DNA of 64,000 nt from Diogma glabrata (Eukaryota > Arthropoda > Insecta > Diptera > Cylindrotomidae). A model generated the notes under the pieces. It worked only from the letters and a program-made list of their open reading frames with translations. It was not told the DNA's origin and ran no database searches. The translations under genes and the position numbers were made by a program. Shown here in pieces: positions 10,468 through 20,271 of this stretch. The first letter of the stretch is position 1, and each line of letters opens with the position of its first letter. The stretch spans positions 246,463,666 to 246,527,665 of the forward strand of contig OY856188.1 in NCBI GenBank assembly GCA_963693315.1, given 5' to 3'.

Positions 10468-11166
10468 TGTTGTATTTGGGGCTATTTTTAATATTTTAAT
10501 TTATTTTTTGTCAACTCAATAAACTCCTATTTCAAAAGTAACATTTAATTCATTTTTTGTAAACGTTTTATATGTTTTAAATTTTATTAATACACAAATA
10601 CTTTAAAAACGATTTTAAATTTTATTAATACAAAAAATTTGTTTGTAATTTTTCACACACTAAAATTTAATTATTATTATTTTTTATTAAATACATTTAT
10701 AAAATTATACACTGGTTTCTTTTGGTTAATGGTTGGTTACTATTGTTACTTGGTTACTTTGCTCGACTTGTTATATTTATGAATAAGAACTAACTGATTG
10801 TATGAAAATAATTAACTGATTGTATGAAAAGAACTAACTGATTGTAAAGCTTAAAACCAACTGCAATCGTTCAAACTTAAAATTAACAAATTATTTTAAG
10901 TTTTATGTTTTTTGCCTTAATTTGCATATTTTTGTAAAATGATTTATTTGATGATTAGTTATTTTTTTAAAGAAATTTACTTATTTTGAAATAATTAATT
11001 TTGTTTTATTAATTTAAATTTGAAATATGAATTTAATGAGTTTACAAAAAATGAATTAAATGTTACTTTTGAAATAGGAGTTTATTGAGTTGACAAAAAA
11101 TAAATTAAATGTTTCTTTAAGACTTTGTAACTTTTTGTTTTGTTGGTTCTTATGTGGGACACTACA
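10468..11166 (-). repeat. 3' LTR (699 bp) with internal inverted insertion
   Basis: The same LTR as 19644-20267 plus 76 bases replacing one T at 10484-10559. Its outer end joins TGGG of the host array; its inner end joins the polypurine tract. Confidence 0.95.
10484..10559 (-). repeat. Inverted duplication of LTR segment 11043-11110
   Basis: About 68 of these 76 bases are the exact reverse complement of 11043-11110 in the same LTR. The other LTR lacks it. The result is a long inverted repeat with arms about 500 bp apart. Confidence 0.92.
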
Positions 11167-11178
11167 CCTTCCCCTCTA
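11167..11178 (-). promoter_or_regulatory. Polypurine tract
   Basis: The minus-strand purine run AGAGGGGAAGG abuts the 3' LTR, the expected plus-strand primer position. Confidence 0.75.
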
Positions 11179-11936
11179 TAATAATTTGATTTTTTGCTAG
11201 TTAAAATAATTTGTGAAAAATCAAATTGTTCTTCTACTAAACATTTTTTTTAATGATTTTATTTTAATGTTCTATAAAATAAAATGTAATGAGATATAAA
11301 ATAAAAAGAAAATAGAATTTCTAAAAGTATATTAATTAAACATAAAAATCTTACATAGTCTACAATTTACATAATTTTTCATTTGAATTGACATCATGAT
11401 TGGAAGTAAAAGTAAGCAAAAGTAAGCAATTTGATTGTTAATAATTGTTTTTCTTTGTAATAATTATAATAATAATTCTTGATTTATCTATAATTAAGTT
11501 TTACTTGTTACATAGTTAATTTTTTTTTTTTTTTGCGTTTCAACCATTGTATATTTTATTATAAAAATTTCTATATATATTCATTTTACATTAATAATAC
11601 AAACTATTCATAAATTGATACCGTTTAAAAAAAATGAATTTAACATTAACAAAAAAAACATCAGCTAAATTCTGCAATTGTGGAGCAGTAAGCGATAGCT
11701 AAAGACAAGACAAACAAAATCTGAATTAAAAGCAAATGTAACAACTAAACAAAAATCAAAGCAGACGTTTCTTAACTTCTAAAACATTTTATTCTCTATT
11801 CTCTATTCTATTTTAAAATAGCCAAAGAATTTTGGTATAAGGCTACTTGAAAAAAAAAATTAAGTTTTACATATCTATTATTATTAAATTATTCTTATTC
11901 CAAATCAAATTCTTTAATTTTATTTATTATCTGGCC
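11179..11936 (-). other. Non-coding 3' region of the provirus
   Basis: About 760 bp of AT-rich sequence between env and the polypurine tract. I see no open frame or repeat of note. Confidence 0.5.
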
Positions 11937-13837
11937 TTACGCTAAATTAAAGGGTGATTCAGAGTACTTTTGTTGTTTAGTTTCTTCTTCATCGTCAACA
12001 ATTTCAATGTGCTTGGTTCTAGGATTTGGAGCAGGAGTTTTTGGTTTATAGGTGTTTAGGACTATGTTGCTAGAACGACGGCTTCGTCTTGCAATTTCAA
12101 ACCTTTTTTTTATACGTTTTACTAAATAGAAATTGCACGTTATTCCCAATATTATTAAAAAAAATACTAAAGCTATTGTGGAGTATGTAATGGTTTCATT
12201 AAAGGTAATTTTTTTGGAATGTTGCGAGAGAATTCTTTCATGTTCTGTCAAATTTAAATCTAGCGCAGGATTGTTTAGAGAGATTTCTGAATTGAACACA
12301 TCTTTATTTGGAATCATTAAACTTTTTCTTCCAGTATTTTTGAATTCAAAACTGGTTGAAACGTTCTAGTTTGGATATTCAACTGCGTGATATTCTGGTT
12401 GGGAAACAATTATAGTTTCCTCCCTTCCCCCTTTTACTGGTAGTAAGAGATTTAATGTTTCAATTTCGCAATTGTTGCTAAAAGTTATTATCCCTTGGTG
12501 CCTTAAAACTATTGCTTTCTTATTGTTTTGACATGTTATAAAGAGCGTTATGTTGTTTTCTAACATATATAACCAAGAATTTGTTTGTGGCGGAAAGGCT
12601 TATTTATACAGGACGTTGGTTCTTTCAATGGGTTGTGAAACAATTCTAGTAAACAGTTTCCGTTTGTACTTAAAATTTTTGGAGTATTTTGCTGACATAA
12701 CTTAATTGCTGATTTAAAATCCTTTATAATATTTTGGCATTGAGTGAAGTCAGATTGACTTAGTATTATAAAATTATTTTTATAATCAGTACTGGCTAGA
12801 TAGTCACCGTTTACTTCCAAAAAACTATGAACGTTGTTTGATAAATATATTGGTAATAGATATACTTTAAACAAGTTATAGTTTATATTTTCCGGTAATG
12901 GAATTGTTATCTTTATTAAAATTTTGTCTATATATTCGAAATAGTCAATTTTAATAATTTGCTCAAGATGATGCATGTCAAGAAAATCTTTGTTGATTTT
13001 ATATTCTCTAGTGATTTTAGATAGTAGTAATGATAGTTCTTTAATTTTTATAACCAAAGGATGGAGTTGGTGATTCCTAAGGGATTGAATTATTGACAGT
13101 GCGGTGTTTTGATCTCTCTGAATCTGAACTAATTTTAAAAGAATGTAGGTTGATATTTCGTTAATTTGAATCCTTACCTTGTCTTCAGTAAGTGCCGATT
13201 GATACTGGGTGCCAATGTTGTTTATTGTACTCTCTATTTCCAATACTTTAACTTTCAATGCTAAAGTTTCATTTCTATTTTCGAGAACCGGTTTTTTCAG
13301 TAAATTATAATTAGATTTAACTACTGTAATTTGTTCTTTGAGTAATTAAAAAGTTGTATTGTCATCTTTTTCAAGCATATTCAATTTCGTGTATATTTCT
13401 TGAGCATCATCTACATCCATAGTTCCAAAAGCTGTCTTAGAAATTCTACCGATCGCGTCAAACCAACTCCTTTTAAATCGTCCTGAACTGAACAAATGTG
13501 AAATTTCTGAGTTTCGTTCTTTTATTTCGTGCGCGTAGGTATTTAAATCGTGGGCTATGTTGTTACAATTTGATTGATTTCGTGATGTGACATTATTTAA
13601 TCTTTCGCATAAAGTATTAATTTCCTTACCACTATATTCTATAAAATTTATTTCATCTTTATATTCGGATAATTCTATTGATGTAAATACCTCCCACTCG
13701 TTTGAGTAGAAAATAACGGATCCCAAACTTTCGAAAAGAATTCCATGTTGCTTCAATTGTGTGACTGCATAGGCAAGAGTTTCTTCACCGTTCATTTTTG
13801 TGACTGCCACAGTCAGTATCAAGATGACTGACAACAT
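11937..13837 (-). pseudogene. env: Env remnant (baculovirus F-type), multiply interrupted
   Basis: Four successive open pieces lie at 13346-13837, 12560-13258, 12366-12566 and 11937-12317. The first begins with a hydrophobic signal-like segment and has a furin-type site RFKR (residues 120-123) before a hydrophobic fusion-like start. The second is a long ectodomain rich in I/L/N. The fourth carries one strong hydrophobic membrane span followed by a basic cytoplasmic tail (KRIKKRF). Stops or frameshifts near 13346, 12560-12566 and 12318-12366 break the gene, so no functional envelope is expected. Position after integrase and domain order match errantiviral F-type Env. Confidence 0.8.
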
Positions 13838-13898
13838 GTCTTAACTAAATAATTGAAGAGAAGAGAGAAAAAAAAACTTGACATTGTTCGATTTTTAA

Positions 13899-14820
13899 TT
13901 ATTCATTAAACAACTTTAGTCTGTTGTTGTGAACTTTAACGTTACGTTTTCCTACTTTTAGTGTGGAGTTAACGTCACTGTTGATTTCAGTTACTTTATA
14001 AGGACCCTTCCAAATTTTTGAGAACTTGTTTTTTCGAGTTTCATTACGGAGTAGTACTTGGTCGCCCAGATTTAACTTTATTGGTTGTACTCTTTTGTCA
14101 TAGTATTGCTTGGAAATTTTTTTACTTTTTAATAGATTTTCTCGTGCTATTTTGTGTGCCTTTTGAATTTTGTGTTTGAGGACTAAATAATAGTCATCCA
14201 AGTTATATAATGGCGAAGGTGCTTGCTTTAAGCTTGAGGGTATTTCTGCTGTGAATCCAAACAAACAATCCATAGGACATAATTTAGTACTCGTATGTGG
14301 TGTATTATTTCGAACGTGAACGGCTTGTCGTAACCATTGATCCCAATTTTCTCCAGTTTCGCCAACAAAGTTTCGAAGGTACTCTACCAGTGGTCTATGG
14401 CTACGTTCTAGAGCACCATTAGATTGCGGATGATAAGCCGTGGTTTGTATCGTTTGAATTTTCAAAAACTTACAGACTCTCTTGAAAAGGTCGGATGTAA
14501 AATTAGATCCTTGGTCAGTTACTAATATAGTAGGTATTCGATATCGGGAAATTATTTCTTCGTAAAATATTTTAGCTACTGTGGCCGCTTCTTGATTTGG
14601 CATAGCGTAGCAGTCCATAAATCTTGTCAAGTCATCTTCAAATGTTAGTATGTAATTATTACCGTTATAGGTAGTTTGTAAAGGGCCTACAACGTCCATA
14701 TAAATTTTTTCAAAAGGTCGTTTTGAAATATCACCTAATACCATTGGCATCTTACAAATCTTGGAGATCTTATTTTTTTGACATAAAGGGCATTTTCGAA
14801 CATAGTTCGTAATATCATGC
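13899..14820 (-). pseudogene. pol: Integrase C-terminal part, separated by a frameshift
   Basis: The CC half of the zinc domain (CPLC near 14783-14794) is read in this frame. The ATG at 14750 then opens a 283-codon frame. The catalytic core shows the D, D and E residues at 19, 79 and 115 of that frame (DX59DX35E), within YMDVVGPL, VTDQGSNF and GALERSH. A C-terminal GPY-type block (KIWKGPYKV) ends the domain. The core is intact, but it is disconnected from the rest of pol by the indel near 14820, so this copy should lack full-length integrase. Confidence 0.88.
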
Positions 14821-17676
14821 TAAACGACCTTTCCATTTGTATTGGGTTTTTAGTCGTTTATATGTGCTTTTTATTCCCTGATGACCTCCCAGTGGGTTGT
14901 CGTGTGAGTCCTTTAAAATGGTCTGAATGTCGTCTTTGTCGGTCAGTATTTGTATGTTTTCTTCATTAATATCTTCGTAGTCTTCGTCGTCACTAATAAT
15001 AACTTCACTATCCCCGTCGACATTGTTTGATAAATCTTCTGTTCCTCTGTCATCATTTAATTGTTTTTGAGCCCGAGTTACTGCTAAACAATTTTTTGGA
15101 TTCGAATTATTTTGTTGTTCTACATTAAAATTTATAAAAGAAATTTGATTTTCGTCCGATTTGTCAAATTTTGTTGGTATATTTAATTCTTGTGTAGCGT
15201 AGAGTGTATTTGGATTGTTATTTAGCTTTTTCGTGTAATAGTTTGATGTGTGTCCTTCTTCATTTAAAGTGTTTTGATCATTATCTGTGTGATTATTTAT
15301 ATGGTTTTCGTGTAAGTTTCTGCTAAGGAAATCTGCGACTGCGTTCTTTGGACCTGGAACATATTCGATATGATAGTTAAATTCAGACAGCTTGTGATGA
15401 AAACGAACTAGTCTCGATGTCGGGTCTTTGACGTTAAAAACTCCTCTTAATGGTAGATGGTCTGAAAAAACTGTAAATTTTCTACCTTGCAAGTAGCACC
15501 TAAAAGTTTTTGTGGCCCAAACTATTGCTAGAAGTTCTTTTTCGATCGTGGAGTACTTTTGTTTGGCTTTGTTTAACGTCCTACTGATAAAAGCAATTGG
15601 TTTGTCAGTTCCAGATTTCCCTTGGGATAATACTGCACCTAAACCCTCGTTGCTTGCATCCGTCGTGAGATTAAATGATTGACTAAAATCTGGATATATT
15701 AATATTGGAGGTGAAATAATTGACTGTTTTAATTTTTGAAAAGCATCGTTGCAATTGTCATCCCACATAAATTTAACACCTTTTTGTAATAATTTATTAA
15801 TTGGACAAGCGATTTTAGAAAAATTTGGAATGAACTTTCTATAATAATTTGCCAGCCCTAAGAAAGATTGTACCTGTTTTAAGGTATGAGGAATTGGAAA
15901 ATTTTGGACTGAGATTGTACGACTTGGATCGGGGGATACACCTTCTTCGGTGCATAAATGGCCTAAATATGTAATTTCTTTTCTAAGAAATTGACATTTT
16001 TCTGGTTGTAGCTTTAGATTGTAATATCTTAGTCTGGAGAGCACATCGGACAGTTTTTTATTATGGTCTTCTAGGTTTTTTGCGTACACTACAATATCGT
16101 CAAGATAAACGTAGCACTCTATTCCTTGAAGTCCAGTTAGTATATAATTCATAGCACGTTGAAATGTCGCTGGAGCTGAAGTCAAACCGAAAGGCATACG
16201 TTTAAACTCAAAATGACCTAAAGGGGTGCTAAATGCAGTTTTTGGGCGATCTTCCTCTTTGACTAAGACTTGGTGGTATCCGCTGGCCAAATCGAGTGTG
16301 GTGAAATATCTAGAATTTCCTAGCTGATCAAGGATCTCTTCGATTCTTGGGAGTGGAAAAGCGTCGTTTATTGTAATGTTGTTCAATTTTCTGAAGTCGA
16401 TAACAATTCGATGTCGTGTTTCTCCGTTGGGACTTGGGCGTTTTTTTACTAGCAACAGTGGAGCGTTCCAAGGTGAATGGCTAGGGGTGATTATGTCCTG
16501 ATCTAGCATTTCTTGAATTTGTTTATTAATTTCTAGTTTTTGAACTTCGGGCAGTCTGTACATTTTCTGATTTACGGGACAACTGTTTTCTATTAAGGGG
16601 ATTGTATGTTGGATAGCATCGGTATGTGATAACTTTTCACCTTCTAAGTGAAAAACGTCATTGAAAGTTTCGCATAGATTTGTAATTGAACTTCTTTCTT
16701 CATTATTTAAAGTTTCGTCGAATCTTATTAATTGTAGTATTTTCTGTTTGCGTTCGTTTGTTTTTGCTTCATTTACTAATTCTAATTTAAAATCTAAATT
16801 TGTCTGTATCTTATCAACTATTTGGTAGTGTTCTAAAGGCATAAGGATTGGACTAAAATTACTTATACTTGATTCGTTTGTATTTGTGTTCATGATTGCA
16901 GTATTTATTTTTCCGTTATTTACTTCTACTATTGAATTTGCGATGAACACTCCAGGAATAATTTCTTGATTTTGACAGATCAATTGACCAGTCATATTTA
17001 GCGGAACGACTAATTCGACAATTTTTAATTGTCTAGGTGGGATTTTTATGCTTGATGTTTCGTTTGAAATGCTTTCCGTTCTAGGGAAAGCTTCAGTTTT
17101 ATCGAAAACTTCATTAACAACTATTTTTTCAGGCACAAAATCTTCAGATCTATTTTCTTTACTATCGGGTATGAAATCTTTTTTAGAGATTTCAATCAAA
17201 CAGTTAAAACAATCAATTTTAGCATTGTTCCAAAGAAAATCTCTACCGAGAATGCCATCAGATGTTATTTCAAGATCATCGTTTCTAACGATGTGAAACG
17301 TGCATTCTAAAAAGGGATCATCAAAAAAAATTCCTTGAGCAGTCCCTAGTGTTTTAGTTTTCGTTCCTTGAATTCCTTTAATTTTAATGCTTTTCGATGT
17401 GTCTATCTTAGTAGTCGGTTGTAGCTTATTTAGTTTAATTATTGAGATTTCGGCACCCGTGTCGACAATCATTTCAAGTGAACAGTTTTTTACTATATTA
17501 AGAGGAATATTTAGCTTAGCATCGTTGTTAATAGAACTTAAATATTTTATGTTATTTGAGTTTTTACCCGTACCTAACACTGAAAATTTTTGGCTTCGAC
17601 TTGTGGGCTGCAAGTCGTGCCTTGCGAGTTTCCCGACATGGAATTGTTTTGTTCCCATTTTCATTTTTGGAAACAT
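14815..17676 (-). CDS. pol: Pol: protease, reverse transcriptase, RNase H, integrase N-part
   Basis: A 953-residue open frame. The aspartic protease has the DTGA motif at residues 72-75 and a later ILGRDF block. Reverse transcriptase spans about 375-560, with the fingers block IDFRKLN, palm block LDLASGYHQ and catalytic YVYLDD (near 16095-16115). RNase H begins at about 670 with TTDAS. The acidic linker near 860-920 precedes the integrase zinc-binding domain, of which only the first two histidines remain. The frame stops at 14815. The continuing integrase sequence lies one frame over, so a small indel at about 14815-14825 breaks the gene between the HH and CC pairs. The first ATG is probably not an initiator, because expression is expected by frameshift from gag. 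Confidence 0.92.
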   Translation of the reverse strand: MFPKMKMGTKQFHVGKLARHDLQPTSRSQKFSVLGTGKNSNNIKYLSSINNDAKLNIPLNIVKNCSLEMIVDTGAEISIIKLNKLQPTTKIDTSKSIKIKGIQGTKTKTLGTAQGIFFDDPFLECTFHIVRNDDLEITSDGILGRDFLWNNAKIDCFNCLIEISKKDFIPDSKENRSEDFVPEKIVVNEVFDKTEAFPRTESISNETSSIKIPPRQLKIVELVVPLNMTGQLICQNQEIIPGVFIANSIVEVNNGKINTAIMNTNTNESSISNFSPILMPLEHYQIVDKIQTNLDFKLELVNEAKTNERKQKILQLIRFDETLNNEERSSITNLCETFNDVFHLEGEKLSHTDAIQHTIPLIENSCPVNQKMYRLPEVQKLEINKQIQEMLDQDIITPSHSPWNAPLLLVKKRPSPNGETRHRIVIDFRKLNNITINDAFPLPRIEEILDQLGNSRYFTTLDLASGYHQVLVKEEDRPKTAFSTPLGHFEFKRMPFGLTSAPATFQRAMNYILTGLQGIECYVYLDDIVVYAKNLEDHNKKLSDVLSRLRYYNLKLQPEKCQFLRKEITYLGHLCTEEGVSPDPSRTISVQNFPIPHTLKQVQSFLGLANYYRKFIPNFSKIACPINKLLQKGVKFMWDDNCNDAFQKLKQSIISPPILIYPDFSQSFNLTTDASNEGLGAVLSQGKSGTDKPIAFISRTLNKAKQKYSTIEKELLAIVWATKTFRCYLQGRKFTVFSDHLPLRGVFNVKDPTSRLVRFHHKLSEFNYHIEYVPGPKNAVADFLSRNLHENHINNHTDNDQNTLNEEGHTSNYYTKKLNNNPNTLYATQELNIPTKFDKSDENQISFINFNVEQQNNSNPKNCLAVTRAQKQLNDDRGTEDLSNNVDGDSEVIISDDEDYEDINEENIQILTDKDDIQTILKDSHDNPLGGHQGIKSTYKRLKTQYKWKGRLA

Positions 17677-19427
17677 TCCTGCACACTGTGACTCATTCTA
17701 CCACAAAAATCACATTGAATATTATTGGTGTTTAATGAATCAATTTTTCCTCCTTGAAATCTGGCATTATTATAGCTATAATTTTTATAATTGCTAGAAT
17801 AATTTCGCTGATTTTCTTCTCTCATCCTTGTTCTACATTCGGCTATTACATGCCCTAGTCTGTTACAAAAATAGCATTTAATATTAAGAGGCTGTGATTG
17901 CTTGTATACTGGATATAACTGTGATATCTCGGGTTCCGTTTTAATCGAATTTTGGTTTAAATTATCTAAATTGTGTGTAGGGTGCATTATTATTTGTCGA
18001 TGTGGTTGAAAATTTGGATGAATTACATTTTGTGAAGATTGTATATTTGGGTTCACTAAGGATCGCGATGATTGTGGGGGTTGATTTATTAAGGATTGTG
18101 GTTGGTGCAAATTTGGGTATACTTGAGGTGAGGGTTGATTTATTAAGGATTGTGAGGGTTGGTTTATTACGGATTGTGGTTGCTGCAAATTTGAGTATAT
18201 TTGAGGTGGTTGATAGCTTGGATGTAAATTTGGTAAGGCATGCTGGAAATTTGGGTAGATTTGTGGTGGCAGAATTGGGTTAGATATTGATTGGTGGGAA
18301 GCCTGAAAATTCGGTGGGATATTTAACTGCGAGTGGTTTATGGGACATTCATATTTTGTTGTATTAAAATTTTGATTAAAATCTTGGGAAGGGAACGATA
18401 CATTAAAAAACTCGTGCATCACGTTGTTTCTCGAATAGTTCATGAGTAGTTCCGTTTGTAAAGCAATTTTTATTAACTGTTCTAGTTTTGTTTCCGTCGA
18501 ACTAATTATCGTCTGTCTAACGGTTGGGTGAGCTAGTCCTAATTTAAATGCGTTTGTTGCATAGAGTTCTAATTCTTTTATAAAGGCGTCATTATTTTCT
18601 AAGTATTTTCCTTTTACAGCATTTTTTGTCGTATTTAAAAGTGTCTGAAGACGGTCGGCATAATTTAGAACGGTTTCATTAGGAAGTTGACGACAGTTTA
18701 TTAAATCGCGTGTTAGTTCTACTGTTGTTTTAGTTATAAAATAATGGTCGCATAAAAATTTTTTTAATTCTTGTAGTGTTTTGAAATGTTCTAAATTATT
18801 AAGAAGCATGAAAGCTTCTCCTCTAAAACGACTATAAATGTAAGCCATAAAATATGTCTTTTGCTCCGCGGTTAAATTATCATAAATTATGTTGCAATTG
18901 TATAAAAAGATTTGAAGCTGTTCAGACAAATCCGGCGTACGTTCACCACTGAATAAGGGGATGGTTTGAATTTGTTTATGAATATCGAAATTTGCCATTT
19001 TTGAATTTTTTGTTATTGAATTTTTTATAATTTTAATTATGGCAAGATCTAATAAATTTTCTAGTTCCCTATCAAATAAAAACTCACTTTGTTTTTCACT
19101 AAATAAACTATCTATTAAATCTAGACAAAAAACAGTACCTGTAGTGGGTGTTGATTGTTGAGTAATGCTGTGCCTCGCTTGGGTTGGTGTAGTTGTTAAT
19201 TCTTCTGTGCTGTGGGTTGAGGTCGGTGTTAATAATTGATTGCTGCTGTAGCCCGCTTGTGTTGATGTGTTTTTTGGTGATACTTCTGTGCTGTTGGATG
19301 TTGGTGTTAGTTCTTGGTTGTTGCTGCAGCTCTGACGTAATTCTGATGATGTTGGGGTTATTGGAAGTGCATTTTCTGATTCACCAAGATTTTTCCTCAG
19401 TCTTGTGTAATATTTTCTTCCACTCAT
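17661..19427 (-). CDS. gag: Gag polyprotein (errantivirus-like)
   Basis: This intact 588-residue frame encodes the structural capsid/nucleocapsid precursor of the provirus. An N-terminal S/T/Q-rich part (about residues 1-100) precedes a gypsy-type capsid region (about 140-300) with the FSGERTPDL and YSRFRGEA blocks. A Q/P/N-rich segment (about 375-480) contains tandem QSLINQP-type repeats. Two CCHC zinc knuckles follow, CX2CX4HX4C at about 518-531 and 572-585. The start ATG lies 217 bp inside the 5' LTR edge. The frame overlaps pol by 16 bp at an A-rich slip-like site, consistent with -1 frameshifting. Length and domains fit the family. Confidence 0.92.
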   Translation of the reverse strand: MSGRKYYTRLRKNLGESENALPITPTSSELRQSCSNNQELTPTSNSTEVSPKNTSTQAGYSSNQLLTPTSTHSTEELTTTPTQARHSITQQSTPTTGTVFCLDLIDSLFSEKQSEFLFDRELENLLDLAIIKIIKNSITKNSKMANFDIHKQIQTIPLFSGERTPDLSEQLQIFLYNCNIIYDNLTAEQKTYFMAYIYSRFRGEAFMLLNNLEHFKTLQELKKFLCDHYFITKTTVELTRDLINCRQLPNETVLNYADRLQTLLNTTKNAVKGKYLENNDAFIKELELYATNAFKLGLAHPTVRQTIISSTETKLEQLIKIALQTELLMNYSRNNVMHEFFNVSFPSQDFNQNFNTTKYECPINHSQLNIPPNFQASHQSISNPILPPQIYPNFQHALPNLHPSYQPPQIYSNLQQPQSVINQPSQSLINQPSPQVYPNLHQPQSLINQPPQSSRSLVNPNIQSSQNVIHPNFQPHRQIIMHPTHNLDNLNQNSIKTEPEISQLYPVYKQSQPLNIKCYFCNRLGHVIAECRTRMREENQRNYSSNYKNYSYNNARFQGGKIDSLNTNNIQCDFCGRMSHSVQECFQK

Positions 19428-19624
19428 TCAGTTTATAGATTGTAACTGAATAACTGGAGTTTTTACTGTTATTTTACGTAACTAACTGTTTATTTAGGTA
19501 ACTGAATAACTAGATTTTTTACTGTTATTTCACTGGTACTTATAGTGTGTTTTGTAATATTTTATTGTTAAAACACAACCCCAAATTTTAAAAGGTTCTA
19601 ACTCTACTTTAAGATTTAGTAGTA

Positions 19625-19643
19625 GGTTTACCGGCTGCGCCAA
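19625..19643 (-). promoter_or_regulatory. Primer binding site (tRNA-Ser-like)
   Basis: Immediately inside the 5' LTR the minus strand reads TTGGCGCAGCCGGTAAACC. TGGCGCAG-CGGTA is close to the tRNA-Ser-complementary site used by 17.6/297-type elements. The related copy at 41011-41024 has TGGTGCAGCCGGTA. Confidence 0.75.
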
Positions 19644-20267
19644 TGTTGTATTTGGGGCTTTAAACGTTTTATATGTTTTAAATTTTATTAATACACAAAT
19701 ACTTTAAAAACGAATTTAAATTTTATTAATACAAAAAATTTGTTTGTAATTTTTCACACACTAAAATTTAATTATTATTATTTTTTATTAAATACATTTA
19801 TAAAATTATACACTGGTTTCTTTTGGTTAATGGTTGGTTACTATTGTTACTTGGTTACTTTGCTCGACTTGTTATATTTATGAATAAGAACTAACTGATT
19901 GTATGAAAATAATTAACTGATTGTATGAAAAGAACTAACTGATTGTAAAGCTTAAAACCAACTGCAATCGTTCAAACTTAAAATTAACAAATTATTTTAA
20001 GTTTTATGTTTTTTGCCTTAATTTGCATATTTTTGTAAAATGATTTATTTGATGATTAGTTATTTTTTTAAAGAAATTTACTTATTTTGAAATAATTAAT
20101 TTTGTTTTATTAATTTAAATTTGAAATATGAATTTAATGAGTTTACAAAAAATGAATTAAATGTTACTTTTGAAATAGGAGTTTATTGAGTTGACAAAAA
20201 ATAAATTAAATGTTTCTTTAAGACTTTGTAACTTTTTGTTTTGTTGGTTCTTATGTGGGACACTACA
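19644..20267 (-). repeat. 5' LTR (624 bp)
   Basis: On the + strand it starts TGTTGTATTTGGGG and ends GACACTACA. It is identical to the left LTR except for one substitution (near 19722) and the absence of the 75 bp inverted insertion. It contains three close copies of TAACTGATTGTATGAAAA. U3/R/U5 limits cannot be set by eye. Confidence 0.95.
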
Positions 20268-20271
20268 TGGG
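20268..20271 (+). repeat. Target-site duplication TGGG (right)
   Basis: TGGG directly follows the right LTR. Confidence 0.8.

Larger units (their letters stand above)
10468..20267 (-). mobile_element. Errantivirus-like Ty3/gypsy provirus (9.8 kb)
   Basis: A complete LTR-bounded provirus on the minus strand, in the order 5' LTR (19644-20267), primer binding site, gag, pol, env, polypurine tract, 3' LTR (10468-11166). The ends are TGT...ACA, flanked by TGGG on both sides. Domain order protease-RT-RNase H-integrase followed by an env-like reading frame identifies the errantivirus group of Ty3/gypsy elements. Gag is open and pol is open to mid-integrase, but integrase carries one frameshift and env several lesions, so this copy cannot make the full protein set. 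The LTRs are almost identical, so insertion was recent. Confidence 0.95.

Noticed and set aside
14815..14825. Programmed frameshift within integrase
   Set aside because: No slippery sequence or family precedent at this place; an indel mutation is simpler.
17048..17797. Plus-strand frames opposite the start of pol
   Set aside because: Shadows of an intact minus-strand pol frame.
18002..18283. 93-codon plus-strand frame opposite gag
   Set aside because: It is the shadow of the gag Q/P-rich repeats. The valine/leucine-rich product is produced by the complementary codons.
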